Source of the DNA: Chryseobacterium aahli
Lineage (GTDB): Bacteria > Bacteroidota > Bacteroidia > Flavobacteriales > Weeksellaceae
NCBI RefSeq assembly: GCF_022699665.1
Contig: NZ_JALDNB010000001.1
Span: 372,001-436,000, forward strand
Direction: 5' to 3'
DNA length: 64,000 bases
Part shown: positions 43,267 to 51,291 of the stretch, one piece after another
Layout of the letters: every line of letters starts with the position of its first letter
Position numbering within the stretch: the first letter of the stretch is position 1
Made by a program: the position numbers and the translations under genes
The notes under the pieces: model-generated
Database searches by the model: none
What the model was told of the DNA's origin: nothing
Seen by the model: the letters and a program-made list of their open reading frames with translations, nothing else

Positions 43267-43971
43267 ATGAAAACAACAGGTAATACAGTATTCATCAGCG
43301 GCGGAAGTGCCGGAATCGGTTTAGCTATCGCAAAAAAACTGAATGCAGAAGGCAACAAAATAATCATCAACGGAAGAAATGAAGAACGTCTTCAAAATGC
43401 ATTACAACAATTGGATGATGCTGTAGCAATTCAGGGCGATCTTTCTATTGAGGCAGATAGATTAAGAATCGCAGAAGATTTAAAAAACAATCATCCCGAA
43501 GTCAACATCATCATCAATAATGCAGGTGCAGCATTTGCTTATTTACTGAACGAAACTCAAAACGCACACGAAAAAGCAGCGATTGAAATGAACACCAATT
43601 ATTTCAGTATCATTCATTTTACTGAGCTTTTGCTTCCTCATTTAGTTCAGAAAACAGAAGCAGCGGTAGTCAACGTTTCGTCAATTGCCGTATTTAGAAG
43701 CCATAAAATGTTGCCGACTTACAGCGCATCTAAAGCGGCTTTACATGGCTACACAGAAGCATTAAGACAAACTTACGAAGAGCAGGAAAATGTTCAGATT
43801 TACGAAGTTTACCCACCTTTAGTTAATACGGATTTCTCTGCAGGAATTGGTGGTGCCAACGGAATTTCGCCTTCTGAAGTTGCTGACGAATTGTTTTTGG
43901 CACTCGCGAAAAATCAATATGATATTCCGGTAGGAGATTCAAAACAGTTTTTTGCAAAAGATTTGGTTTAA
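43267..43971 (+). CDS. Short-chain dehydrogenase/reductase (DltE-like)
   Basis: A 234-aa SDR. GGSAGIG at residues 12-18 binds the nucleotide, NNAG is at 84-87, Ser138/139 and Tyr152-x3-Lys156 (YSASK) form the active site. Despite some databases calling relatives DltE, the enzyme is a general NAD(P)-dependent oxidoreductase. Divergent orientation from hxlR with a shared control region suggests induction by a reactive small molecule that HxlR senses. Confidence 0.92.
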   Translation: MKTTGNTVFISGGSAGIGLAIAKKLNAEGNKIIINGRNEERLQNALQQLDDAVAIQGDLSIEADRLRIAEDLKNNHPEVNIIINNAGAAFAYLLNETQNAHEKAAIEMNTNYFSIIHFTELLLPHLVQKTEAAVVNVSSIAVFRSHKMLPTYSASKAALHGYTEALRQTYEEQENVQIYEVYPPLVNTDFSAGIGGANGISPSEVADELFLALAKNQYDIPVGDSKQFFAKDLV

Positions 43972-43981
43972 ACTTAAAATG

Positions 43982-44029
43982 AAAAATCTCTGTTGGATAA
44001 TTTGAAATACAAATTCTAACAGAGATTTT
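43982..44029. terminator. Long bidirectional hairpin
   Basis: AAAATCTCTGTT / AACAGAGATTTT pair around a loop that itself holds AATTTG / CAAATT. It separates the SDR gene from the convergent secreted protein gene. Confidence 0.7.
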
Positions 44030-44058
44030 AATTTATTTGAAAAAAGTTTATTTTCTAT

Positions 44059-44628
44059 TTACTCCTGATCCAAATATGTTAGTTTAGCATCTTTCACAAA
44101 CTCATCAAAATTCATGTTTTTAGCAGCTTTAGAATTCGTTAATTCAAAAAAGTAAATAATAGGATTCGGCAGATTTCTGTTTCTGGTTGTCAGTTTAAAT
44201 CTCTTCACCTTTTCATTTATATTCAAAAAAGGTAACTCAGAAATTTTCACCGAAATATTATTCACATCAAACGACGCTTTCGGATCTTTTTGCAGTTTTA
44301 AAAACCTTTTCTGAGTTTTATCGGTGGTTTCATCCAGAAATTTCTGCATTTGAAAATCTGTAAGAAGTTGAGGATAAATCAGACCTTGCTGTAACATTGA
44401 AAAAGTCATTTTATCAGATTTATCAAAGAAAATCACTTTATCATTAAACAGAACCTGATTATCCTTTGAAGTGATTTTTCCTTCAAATTTTTTGTAATTT
44501 TTCTTTTTGTATTCAGTTTTAAAATGCTCAACAGCGTTTTGATCTTTGGTACTCAATCCATCCTTTTTCTGAGCGAAAACGGCAAAAGAAAATAATAAAC
44601 AAAGAATCAGTGAATATTGCAGTTTCAT
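44059..44628 (-). CDS. Hypothetical secreted protein
   Basis: A 189-aa protein with signal peptide (residues 1-19, MKLQYSLILCLLFSFAVFA) and a Lys-rich mature part that I do not recognise. Strands with alternating hydrophobic residues (DNQVLFNDKVIFFDKSDKM) and a conserved-looking FFELTNSKAAKN near the end are seen; no Cys in the mature protein. It is 20 nt downstream of the Nudix gene on the same strand. Confidence 0.7.
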   Translation of the reverse strand: MKLQYSLILCLLFSFAVFAQKKDGLSTKDQNAVEHFKTEYKKKNYKKFEGKITSKDNQVLFNDKVIFFDKSDKMTFSMLQQGLIYPQLLTDFQMQKFLDETTDKTQKRFLKLQKDPKASFDVNNISVKISELPFLNINEKVKRFKLTTRNRNLPNPIIYFFELTNSKAAKNMNFDEFVKDAKLTYLDQE

Positions 44629-44648
44629 AATTTCTATTTTTAAATAAT

Positions 44649-45230
44649 CTATACTAAATTTTTAAGCCTTACATGTTGAAGCAGCATGATGGTTTTGGCA
44701 TCTTTTATCTCTCCGGAGTCGATCATTTCAAGAGCTTTTTCAATATCAATTTCCAAAACTTCGATGTCTTCACCTTCCTCTTCAAGACCTCCGCCATTTG
44801 TAATTTTCATTTCACTTGAATATTCGGCGATGAAAAAATGCAGAATTTCTGTGACAGATCCGGGTGACATATATGCTTCAAAAACTTTTTCAACCTTCGA
44901 TATTTTGTAGCCTGTTTCTTCTTCGGTTTCACGCTTGATGCATTCTTCAGGATGGTCATTATCCAATAAACCTGCACAAGCTTCAATCAACATTCCGTCA
45001 GTATTTCCGTTAATGTAGGTCGGCATCCGGAATTGCTTGGTCAAAATTACATTTTTTGTACTTGTGTTGTACAATAAAATGACTGCTCCATTTCCTCTGT
45101 CGTATGCTTCTCTGCTTTGGGTTTCAGTGGTTCCGTCTTTTTTTAGAATATTGAATGTGATTTTTTTTAAAGTGTACCAGTTATCTGAAAGAATTTCAGT
45201 CTTTTCAATATGAACGTTTGTATTTTGCAT
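44649..45230 (-). CDS. Nudix hydrolase, ADP-ribose/GDP-mannose pyrophosphatase type
   Basis: A 193-aa Nudix protein. The Nudix box G-x5-E-x7-R-E-x2-E-E-x-G is present (Gly87, Arg100-Glu101, Glu104-Glu105, Gly107; GLLDNDHPEECIKRETEEE). The N-terminal domain with GNGAVILLYNTSTKNVILTK and the PGSVTEILHFFIAEY segment resemble NudK (GDP-mannose hydrolase) and ADP-ribose pyrophosphatases. The exact substrate is not certain. Confidence 0.9.
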   Translation of the reverse strand: MQNTNVHIEKTEILSDNWYTLKKITFNILKKDGTTETQSREAYDRGNGAVILLYNTSTKNVILTKQFRMPTYINGNTDGMLIEACAGLLDNDHPEECIKRETEEETGYKISKVEKVFEAYMSPGSVTEILHFFIAEYSSEMKITNGGGLEEEGEDIEVLEIDIEKALEMIDSGEIKDAKTIMLLQHVRLKNLV

Positions 45231-45265
45231 AGATTTTACAATCTTGTTTATATATTTTATTTGAA

Positions 45266-46174
45266 TTAATTTTTCTTGAGCAGATCCTCTAAAGCATTTT
45301 TCAGGTTCGGAAATTTAAATTGAAAACCTGAATTCTGAAGCTTTTCCGAAGATGTTCTTGAGCCTTCGAGCAATGCGACAGACAGTTCACCAAACATTAG
45401 TTTCATCACAAATCCTGGAATATTCGGCATAAACATAGGTTTATTTAAAACTTCTGCAATTTCTTTCGTTAAATTTTCGTTGTCAGTATGTTGTGGTGCT
45501 GATGCATTGTAAGCATCTTTTATATTTTCGTTTTTCACGGCGTATTCAAAAACGGAAGAAAGATCATCGATATGAATCCACGGAATGTATTGTCTTCCCG
45601 TTCCAATGGGCGATCCGATACCGAATTTTACGGGAACAGCCATTTTTTTTAAAGCACCTTCAGATTCAGAAAGAACGATAGCTATTCGAACTTTTACCAC
45701 TCTTTCTGCCAAACCTTTTTCTAAAAATTCGTCCGCAGCTTTCTCCCAAAGAATCACGACTTCACTTAGAAAATCATTTCCTTTTTCGTCTTCTTCTTTA
45801 AATATTTTCTCAGAAGTTATCGCTCCGTAAATTCCAACGGCAGATGCTGAAATGAAAGATTTCAGTTGAATATTTTTCTTTTGTAAAGTTTTTAAAATCA
45901 GTTGTGCAGAATCTACACGGCTGGAAATAATTTCTTTTTTGCGTTCATCAGTCCATCTTTTTTCTGAAATATTGGCTCCTGCTAAATGGATAATATGACT
46001 GATATTTTCAAAAGCTTTTTCGTCGATAGTTCCGTTTTTAATATTCCATTCAAAGTCATTTTCTTTCTTTTTAGTTCGTGTCAAAAAACGAACAGTATAT
46101 TCATTTTCAAGTTTATTAGCTAAAACTTTTGCGACAGATCCGCCGGCTCCAGTGATTAATACGACTTCTTTCAT
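45266..46174 (-). CDS. TIGR01777 family NAD(P)-binding oxidoreductase
   Basis: A 302-aa protein of the YfcH/SDR39U1 group. The Rossmann TGAGGSVA is at residues 8-15; HLAGANISEKRW and ISASAVGIYG are family signatures, as is the C-terminal DUF1731 part (LTKEIAEVLNKPMFMPNIPG). The reaction is unknown. A usual family Tyr-x3-Lys pair is not obvious here. It is spaced 35 nt from the Nudix gene and 20 nt from the zinc-ribbon gene. Confidence 0.9.
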   Translation of the reverse strand: MKEVVLITGAGGSVAKVLANKLENEYTVRFLTRTKKKENDFEWNIKNGTIDEKAFENISHIIHLAGANISEKRWTDERKKEIISSRVDSAQLILKTLQKKNIQLKSFISASAVGIYGAITSEKIFKEEDEKGNDFLSEVVILWEKAADEFLEKGLAERVVKVRIAIVLSESEGALKKMAVPVKFGIGSPIGTGRQYIPWIHIDDLSSVFEYAVKNENIKDAYNASAPQHTDNENLTKEIAEVLNKPMFMPNIPGFVMKLMFGELSVALLEGSRTSSEKLQNSGFQFKFPNLKNALEDLLKKN

Positions 46175-46194
46175 GTATTGATTTTGGGATTCTT

Positions 46195-46533
46195 TTAATT
46201 CTTAACAATTAAAATATAATCATCATCTAAAAGTTTATAGCCTTGGTCGTAAATAAACTTATATTCAGAACCATTTTTGTAAACTTTAATTTGTGTAAAA
46301 TAGTTAAAATCAAATCCTAAGCCACTCAATTTAGATTTGGCAATTTTAGTTTTTCCTTCCAGATTGATATCGCTCAGAATGCGGTAATTTCGGCGGAGTT
46401 TATTATTAACATTCCGCATCAGATTACTCGAATCTTTATTTTGTTTGTTGTTGTAAGCATTTCTACAGGCGTCATTGCAGAATTTTTTATCTGATCTTCC
46501 AATGATTTTTTCGCCACATTCAAGGCATTCCAT
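46195..46533 (-). CDS. Zinc-ribbon protein (DUF2116-like)
   Basis: A 112-aa protein with an N-terminal zinc ribbon formed by Cys3, Cys6, Cys19 and Cys23 (CLECGEKI, KKFCNDACRN). The rest is basic and beta-prone (FDFNYFTQIKVYKNGSEY). It is probably cytoplasmic and may bind nucleic acid; the function is unknown. It starts 6 nt after the HPP gene stop, so co-transcription is likely. Confidence 0.8.
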   Translation of the reverse strand: MECLECGEKIIGRSDKKFCNDACRNAYNNKQNKDSSNLMRNVNNKLRRNYRILSDINLEGKTKIAKSKLSGLGFDFNYFTQIKVYKNGSEYKFIYDQGYKLLDDDYILIVKN

Positions 46534-46538
46534 AGCAA

Positions 46539-47135
46539 TTAATTTTTCAATGGGTGTTTGTGTTTTTTATGTAAAAGTCTTTTCCATTTCGTACTCGTCG
46601 GATAGCTTCTGTTTTTAGTAATATTATTAAAAAATAAAGCAACCAAAAGCAAAATAATACAGCCAGACAAAACCGGAGAAAGCACGTACCAATATCCTAA
46701 ATCTGCAATTTTCCCCGGAGAAGTTACCGCAATCAAAGCTGTTGCGCCTCCTGGTGGATGAAGCGTCTTGGTGTACTGCATTAAAACGATTGAAAATGCT
46801 ACTGCCAAAGGTGCAGAAAGCCATAAAACATTAGGAACAAACTGATAAACTGTGACACCTACCAAAGCTGAAATTACATGACCGCCGACAAGATTTCTCG
46901 GTTGTGCTAATGGACTTTGAATAGCTCCGTAAATCAATACACTTGATGCGCCGAACGAACCAATTAAGAAAACATTTTCCTGTTCCAATAAATACTGTGA
47001 CTGCAGAAAAGCGATAATTCCGATTCCGAAAAATGCGCCGAGAAATGACCAGAAATGTTCTTTATAATCAACAAGAGTTTCTTTGTAAATTACATATTTT
47101 GATACACGGTAGGTTCTTCTGAGCGTCTTCTTCAC
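46539..47135 (-). CDS. HPP family membrane protein
   Basis: A 198-aa protein with about four membrane spans and the name motif HPPGG at residues 126-130 in TLHPPGGATALIAV. The HPP family includes nitrite transporters of chloroplasts and cyanobacteria; most bacterial members are uncharacterised. It diverges from the TPP riboswitch and the PnuC-type gene. Confidence 0.88.
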   Translation of the reverse strand: MKKTLRRTYRVSKYVIYKETLVDYKEHFWSFLGAFFGIGIIAFLQSQYLLEQENVFLIGSFGASSVLIYGAIQSPLAQPRNLVGGHVISALVGVTVYQFVPNVLWLSAPLAVAFSIVLMQYTKTLHPPGGATALIAVTSPGKIADLGYWYVLSPVLSGCIILLLVALFFNNITKNRSYPTSTKWKRLLHKKHKHPLKN

Positions 47136-47257
47136 AGTTTCTGATATTAAAATTTAAAGATACAAAATATCCGTTTACAAACGGCTGTGGAATTTCATCT
47201 GCTAAATAAATTCAGCTTTAATTTTTTATTCTCAGAAAAAAGTTTCAATTTTGCGCC

Positions 47258-47346
47258 ATCAATGGGGTGCTGCACGATTGCGGCTGAGATGATACCCAGG
47301 AATCTTCCACACCTGATCCGGATAATGCCGGCGTAGGGAATTTGAT
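47258..47346 (+). promoter_or_regulatory. TPP riboswitch (THI element)
   Basis: All conserved parts are seen: GGGGTGC at 47264-47270, CTGAGA at 47284-47289, ATACCC, and ACCTGATCCGGATAATGCC at 47311-47329 followed by GGCGTAGGGA. P1 is ATCAA (47258-47262) with TTGAT (47342-47346). It senses thiamin pyrophosphate and should reduce expression of the downstream transporter gene when TPP is plentiful. Confidence 0.96.
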
Positions 47347-47348
47347 TT

Positions 47349-47358
47349 TATCATCTCA
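47349..47358 (+). promoter_or_regulatory. Putative expression-platform anti-aptamer segment
   Basis: TATCATCTCA is the exact reverse complement of TGAGATGATA (47285-47294) in the aptamer core. The 10-bp pairing would exclude the TPP-bound fold. Next to it CATCA (47357-47361) can pair with TGATG (47383-47387), which contains the start codon. Confidence 0.5.
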
Positions 47359-47384
47359 TCATTTAATTTATAAAAGTTAATTTG

Positions 47385-47981
47385 ATGCAGGAAATTTTAC
47401 TAAAGACAACCTGGCCGGAATGGCTTGGGGTCTTCTTTTCAATTTTTCAGGTTTTATTGGCCCGAAAAAACAATTCAAACAATTATCTTTTTGGTATTGC
47501 CGGAATTTCACTTTCGCTGTATGTGATGTTTTTCGCAAAACTCTATGCGGAATTTACCTTAAATCTTTACTATTTAGTGATGAGCATTTACGGCTGGCTG
47601 TATTGGAAATTCGGAAAACAACAATCTGAAACAGTGATTTCAGAAACAACCAATCAGGAAAAACTAATCACCGCTGGAATCGTGCTTGGAACTTTCAGTT
47701 TGTTCTGGTTTTTTCTTACGCATTACACCGATTCTGATGTTCCAATTTGGGATTCTTTAGTGAGTGCTTTTGCATGGGCTGGAATGTGGCTGATGGCGAG
47801 AAGAAAAATCGAAAACTGGATTTTGCTCAATGTCAGCAATATCATCGCAATTCCGTTGTTGATTCACAAAGATTTGTATCTGTATGCGGTTTTGACGGCT
47901 TTCTTATTTATCGTAGCGATTTCTGGTTATTTGGAGTGGCGGAAAATTATTAAAAAAAGAGAAAATGCTTTCGCATAAAGA
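47385..47981 (+). CDS. pnuC: PnuC-family transporter, probably thiamin (PnuT)
   Basis: A 197-aa polytopic protein of the PnuC family (about seven short hydrophobic segments; WPEWLGVFFSIFQVLLARK near the start and YGWLYWKFG in the middle are family-like). PnuC members take up nicotinamide riboside; those under TPP riboswitches are taken to be thiamin transporters (PnuT). The riboswitch directly upstream supports thiamin. The start is ATG 47385, one codon after an in-frame TTG. The coding end is at 47978 (stop included) and overlaps the next gene by 14 nt. Confidence 0.88.
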
Positions 47982-48993
47982 AATCAGAAAGGAAATGTTG
48001 GGAGCTTCTGAAGTTTCTCCGGCGATTATGAATCAAATTCATCAGGAAAGATTGCTTCAGATTTGGGTTCCGAAAAAATATGGTGGATTGGGTTTTCGGT
48101 TAAAAGAAGGACTGTCTGTTCTATTCGATTGGTCAAAAATCGATGGAAGCTTAGGCTGGATGCTCACTTTATGTTCGGGAGCCAATTTTTTTTCGAGAAA
48201 TTTAAAACCAAATATTGCTTCAACACTTTTCGCTAACCCCAAAACCTGTTTCGGAGGAAGCGGAATGATCGGCGGAACTGCAGAAAAGCAAGACGATGGA
48301 ACTTTCATAATCAACGGATTGTGGCATTTTGCGACTGGAGCGCCACATTTAAGTCATTTTACTTTAAATGCTACGTTAACCGAAAACGGAAATCCTTTGT
48401 TGGATGAATCGGGTTCTGAAATCATCCGGTCATTTGTGATTTCTAAAGATCAGGCAGAAATTATTCCCAATTGGAAATCGATGGGAATGAAAGCAACCGG
48501 AACGTATTCTTTTAAAGTTAATGATGCAAAAGTTTCTGAAGATTACAGTTTTGTTTACGATGAATTTTTTACGGATGATGTTTTAGATAAAATCCCGTTC
48601 AGAATTTTTGCAGATTTGACATTGCTGGTCAATTATCTTGGAATGGCAGCACATTTTTCTGAGGAAGCGGTTAAAATTCGACCTCATCTTGATTTGAAAT
48701 TGTTTAATAAAATAATCAATGATGAATTGGAAAAAGCATTTAAATTTGCTGATGAAATTGAAATGTTACTGAATAATTTTGAATTAATAAGTTCTGATAA
48801 ACAAACAGAGATTCATGGCTTTTCTACAGATTTAGTAAAGAAATTATCGCATCAGATTTTGGAAATTTATTTTCAGTTGGGACTTCGGGCAACGCATACA
48901 GATTCTGAAATGTATCAGATTTTTTGTGATTATTTTACGGCGACGCAGCATGCGAATTTTAGGAAGGAGTTTGAGATAAGTGAGATTATTTGA
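47965..48993 (+). CDS. Acyl-CoA dehydrogenase-like flavoprotein
   Basis: A 342-aa protein resembling the acyl-CoA dehydrogenase and flavin-dependent monooxygenase (HpaB/DszC-type) fold: an N-terminal helical part (WVPKKYGGLGFRLKEGLSV), a middle beta domain with GGSGMIGGTAEKQDDGTF, NGLWHFATGAPHLSH and SMGMKATGTYSF, then a helical C-terminal part. It is shorter than typical 380-aa enzymes. Its start overlaps pnuC by 14 nt, so it must be under the same TPP riboswitch, which is unusual for this family. A role in thiamin salvage or breakdown is possible but unproven. Confidence 0.8.
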   Translation: MLSHKEIRKEMLGASEVSPAIMNQIHQERLLQIWVPKKYGGLGFRLKEGLSVLFDWSKIDGSLGWMLTLCSGANFFSRNLKPNIASTLFANPKTCFGGSGMIGGTAEKQDDGTFIINGLWHFATGAPHLSHFTLNATLTENGNPLLDESGSEIIRSFVISKDQAEIIPNWKSMGMKATGTYSFKVNDAKVSEDYSFVYDEFFTDDVLDKIPFRIFADLTLLVNYLGMAAHFSEEAVKIRPHLDLKLFNKIINDELEKAFKFADEIEMLLNNFELISSDKQTEIHGFSTDLVKKLSHQILEIYFQLGLRATHTDSEMYQIFCDYFTATQHANFRKEFEISEII

Positions 48994-49049
48994 TTAATAA
49001 AATTGCTGTTAACATTACCTTTTAGAACTTCGGAATTTTATTTACTAGA

Positions 49050-49571
49050 TTATCTTTCAATTTTTGTCAATTTTATACTGTCGCTTTCTTTTCTAAATTT
49101 ATACAAATATCCGTTTTTTATAATATATTCAGTTGTATCTGTTTTTAGATAATATTCATTTCCTTTTGTGATAAATTCTCCGTCTAAAAAGCCTTTTGAT
49201 GAACCAGTATTATTACTTTCACTCATATCGAAAGTATTTTCTGGTTTCCAATGTGTAATAAGATAAGTTGTATTGTGCAATTTAAACGTCCAACTTTCAA
49301 GCCTTTCATTTTGATATCTGTCAATTCCTTTTCCAAACAAATAGAACATTAATATTCCAGCAATAATTGAATTAACTACAAAAAGAGTAACAAATTCTCT
49401 CTTCGTAAAATATAAGATTCCAGCAATAATCAAATTCAAGATAATGACCAATGGAACAAATATGAAGATTCCAATTGAAATACTTGGATCAGGATTCATT
49501 TGTTTAACCCATAACCAAATTATTACGAAATCAATTATTGTCAGTAAAATTATTCTAATCCAAAATTTCAT
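49050..49571 (-). CDS. Hypothetical membrane protein
   Basis: A 173-aa protein with three predicted membrane spans (about residues 2-21, 33-55 and 60-80) and a C-terminal soluble domain of about 90 residues (SWTFKLHNTTYLITHWKPEN and GNEYYLKTDTTEYIIKNGYL). Not recognised. It is the last of three minus-strand genes in an immunity-type island; the soluble part is beta-rich. A short DNA stretch with TTAACA/GCGG-like pieces separates it from the next gene. Confidence 0.65.
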   Translation of the reverse strand: MKFWIRIILLTIIDFVIIWLWVKQMNPDPSISIGIFIFVPLVIILNLIIAGILYFTKREFVTLFVVNSIIAGILMFYLFGKGIDRYQNERLESWTFKLHNTTYLITHWKPENTFDMSESNNTGSSKGFLDGEFITKGNEYYLKTDTTEYIIKNGYLYKFRKESDSIKLTKIER

Positions 49572-49641
49572 TCAAGTTTTACTAAATTTATTTTTTATTA
49601 TGTTCTAATAGCGGTATTGTTAGCCTTCATTTTCGGGTCTT

Positions 49642-50220
49642 TCAATTCTTGGTAATTGATGCAATTTGTTTTTCTATTCTTAAATTTTCAAGTTTGATTT
49701 GCTGCTCTATATTTTCGTAATAAAAAGTCAGGCCGATTTTTGATATTTTATCAATTCGTTTGTCAAGAAAATTTATGCTTTTTATTTTTAATTTTAGTTC
49801 GTCTGTGTCTATTTTTAATGTTATATGATTTTCTGTTGTAATTGTTCCTTGCAAAATTTCACCAGCAATAACAAGTCCACGTCCTGTAATTTTAAAACTA
49901 TCAGATATGTCAAATTTTGCAATTGTGTTCATCTTTTTCTTTCCAATAAGTTTATAAAATTCAATTCCGCCAATTTTTTTATTTTTAAGAAAGTCAATAA
50001 TAATTGTACCTTTTTTAGGATGTTCAACAATAATATTGTCGTCAAATTGCCACTCAGCTCCATTTTGATTAGCATTCGTGCTGTCAACAAACTGAAAATA
50101 AGCATTTCCTCGCCATCGTCCACCTTTACATTCTGTCAATGCCTTTATAACATCTTGTCGCAATGGTTCTTGTTGTTCTAAAAGCTCAATTATTTCTTTT
50201 ATGTTGATGTATTCATTCAT
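49642..50220 (-). CDS. Hypothetical protein with EF-Tu domain 2-like C-terminal part
   Basis: A 192-aa protein (start chosen at MNEYINIKEI; an in-frame ATG at 50271 would add 17 residues without a family-like look). The C-terminal half contains FDISDSFKITGRGLVIAGEI, LQGTITTENHITLKI and a following KSINFL strand, the pattern of translation-factor domain 2 (EF-Tu: ISGRGTVVTGRVERG). No GTPase domain is present. The N-terminal half (WRGNAYFQFVD, AEWQFDDNIIVEHPKKGTII) is not recognised. Stand-alone domains of this kind are frequent among Bacteroidota immunity-type genes; the role here is inference. Confidence 0.65.
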   Translation of the reverse strand: MNEYINIKEIIELLEQQEPLRQDVIKALTECKGGRWRGNAYFQFVDSTNANQNGAEWQFDDNIIVEHPKKGTIIIDFLKNKKIGGIEFYKLIGKKKMNTIAKFDISDSFKITGRGLVIAGEILQGTITTENHITLKIDTDELKLKIKSINFLDKRIDKISKIGLTFYYENIEQQIKLENLRIEKQIASITKN

Positions 50221-50356
50221 AGGATAACCGATCATGTTTTTGGCTTGTAATGATGGATAATAGAAGAACAAATTTTCAATCGAAGAATCATCATTGAATT
50301 TTACAGTTTTAACCTACTATTATAAAGCCCTTGTTTGCGGCTGGCATTTTTCAGCT

Positions 50357-50959
50357 TTAATTTACAGTATCTTCATTGATAAAGTCAAATTCATTGTCGA
50401 TTAAATTTTTTAAATATTCCTCGAAGTTGTCAGCAATTACACTAAATTCGTCAGGGTCGTGTAAAAATCTTACAATTTGTCCCATTTTTCCTTTGTCAGA
50501 TGGACTGAAATCAATAAATAATTGTGATGTTCCACCGTTGTTTGAGCAGTCTGAAAAGTGAAGCCATTTTAGTGAACTTGATTGATTGGTGATTTTATCG
50601 TCAATTTCAACTTCTTCATATTTTCTATCGATATAGTCTGAATAATATTCAATTGCTTGGTTTTGATTTTCTATAATTTCTTTTGATGATAATAAATAAT
50701 ATGGGTACTCTTCAACGTCAGAGCCAAGAAAATAAAAAGATATTTCTTCTCCAGCATATTCCCTCCAGTACGTTCCATCAATATATTCAAGAATACCAAT
50801 TAAAGCATCTGGAATATTTGGATATACATTTTTTATTTTCTCGATATCTTCTTTTGTTGCATCCTGTTTTATTTTTTCAAAATGTTCCCAATCTTTTTCT
50901 GCGGCATTATCAAAATATGATTTCTTAAGTCCTAATAAATATTGTTTAACTATTTCCAT
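50357..50959 (-). CDS. SMI1/KNR4 (SUKH) family immunity protein
   Basis: A 200-aa acidic protein of the SMI1/KNR4 (SUKH) superfamily: an N-terminal helix, YPNIPDALIGILEYIDGTYW (the conserved Pro-x-Ala/Leu start of the fold), FYFLGSDVEEYPYYLLS, SLKWLHFSDCSNNGGTSQLF and a C-terminal EYLKNLI helix. SUKH proteins neutralise contact-dependent or polymorphic toxins, usually nucleases. No toxin gene is adjacent, so this is an orphan immunity gene. It is the first gene of the minus-strand island. Confidence 0.85.
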   Translation of the reverse strand: MEIVKQYLLGLKKSYFDNAAEKDWEHFEKIKQDATKEDIEKIKNVYPNIPDALIGILEYIDGTYWREYAGEEISFYFLGSDVEEYPYYLLSSKEIIENQNQAIEYYSDYIDRKYEEVEIDDKITNQSSSLKWLHFSDCSNNGGTSQLFIDFSPSDKGKMGQIVRFLHDPDEFSVIADNFEEYLKNLIDNEFDFINEDTVN

Positions 50960-51291
50960 CTTTATTTATTTTAAATTATCATTTGTCTTATCATTTGTAG
51001 TCTGAATGCGGTTGTATATACTTGCCACTAATACTCAAATATACGAAACTCATCAATCAAATAGCAGCGAAAAAATCTTTAAGTAATTTTTTATTTCGTA
51101 TTTGTTTTTCCTGCCTGATAAACGTTTTTGAACAATTTTAAATCAATCTTATCCATTTTCAAACGACTACAAACGAATTTAAATAATTTTTTACCGAATA
51201 AATTTTCAAACCTAATGAATCTTTGCAACAGAGATTTGAGAAAACAGTGAACGTCTCTTATCTGATTATTAATCTATAAAAATTTAAAATT
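50960..51291. other. Intergenic region between SUKH gene and ssb
   Basis: About 330 bp, AT-rich. It holds a direct repeat TTATCATTTGT (50976-50986 and 50988-50998, 12-bp period) next to the SUKH start, and AATCTTTG near 51222, a near match to a -7 box for ssb. No RNA gene or further ORF is seen. Confidence 0.5.
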
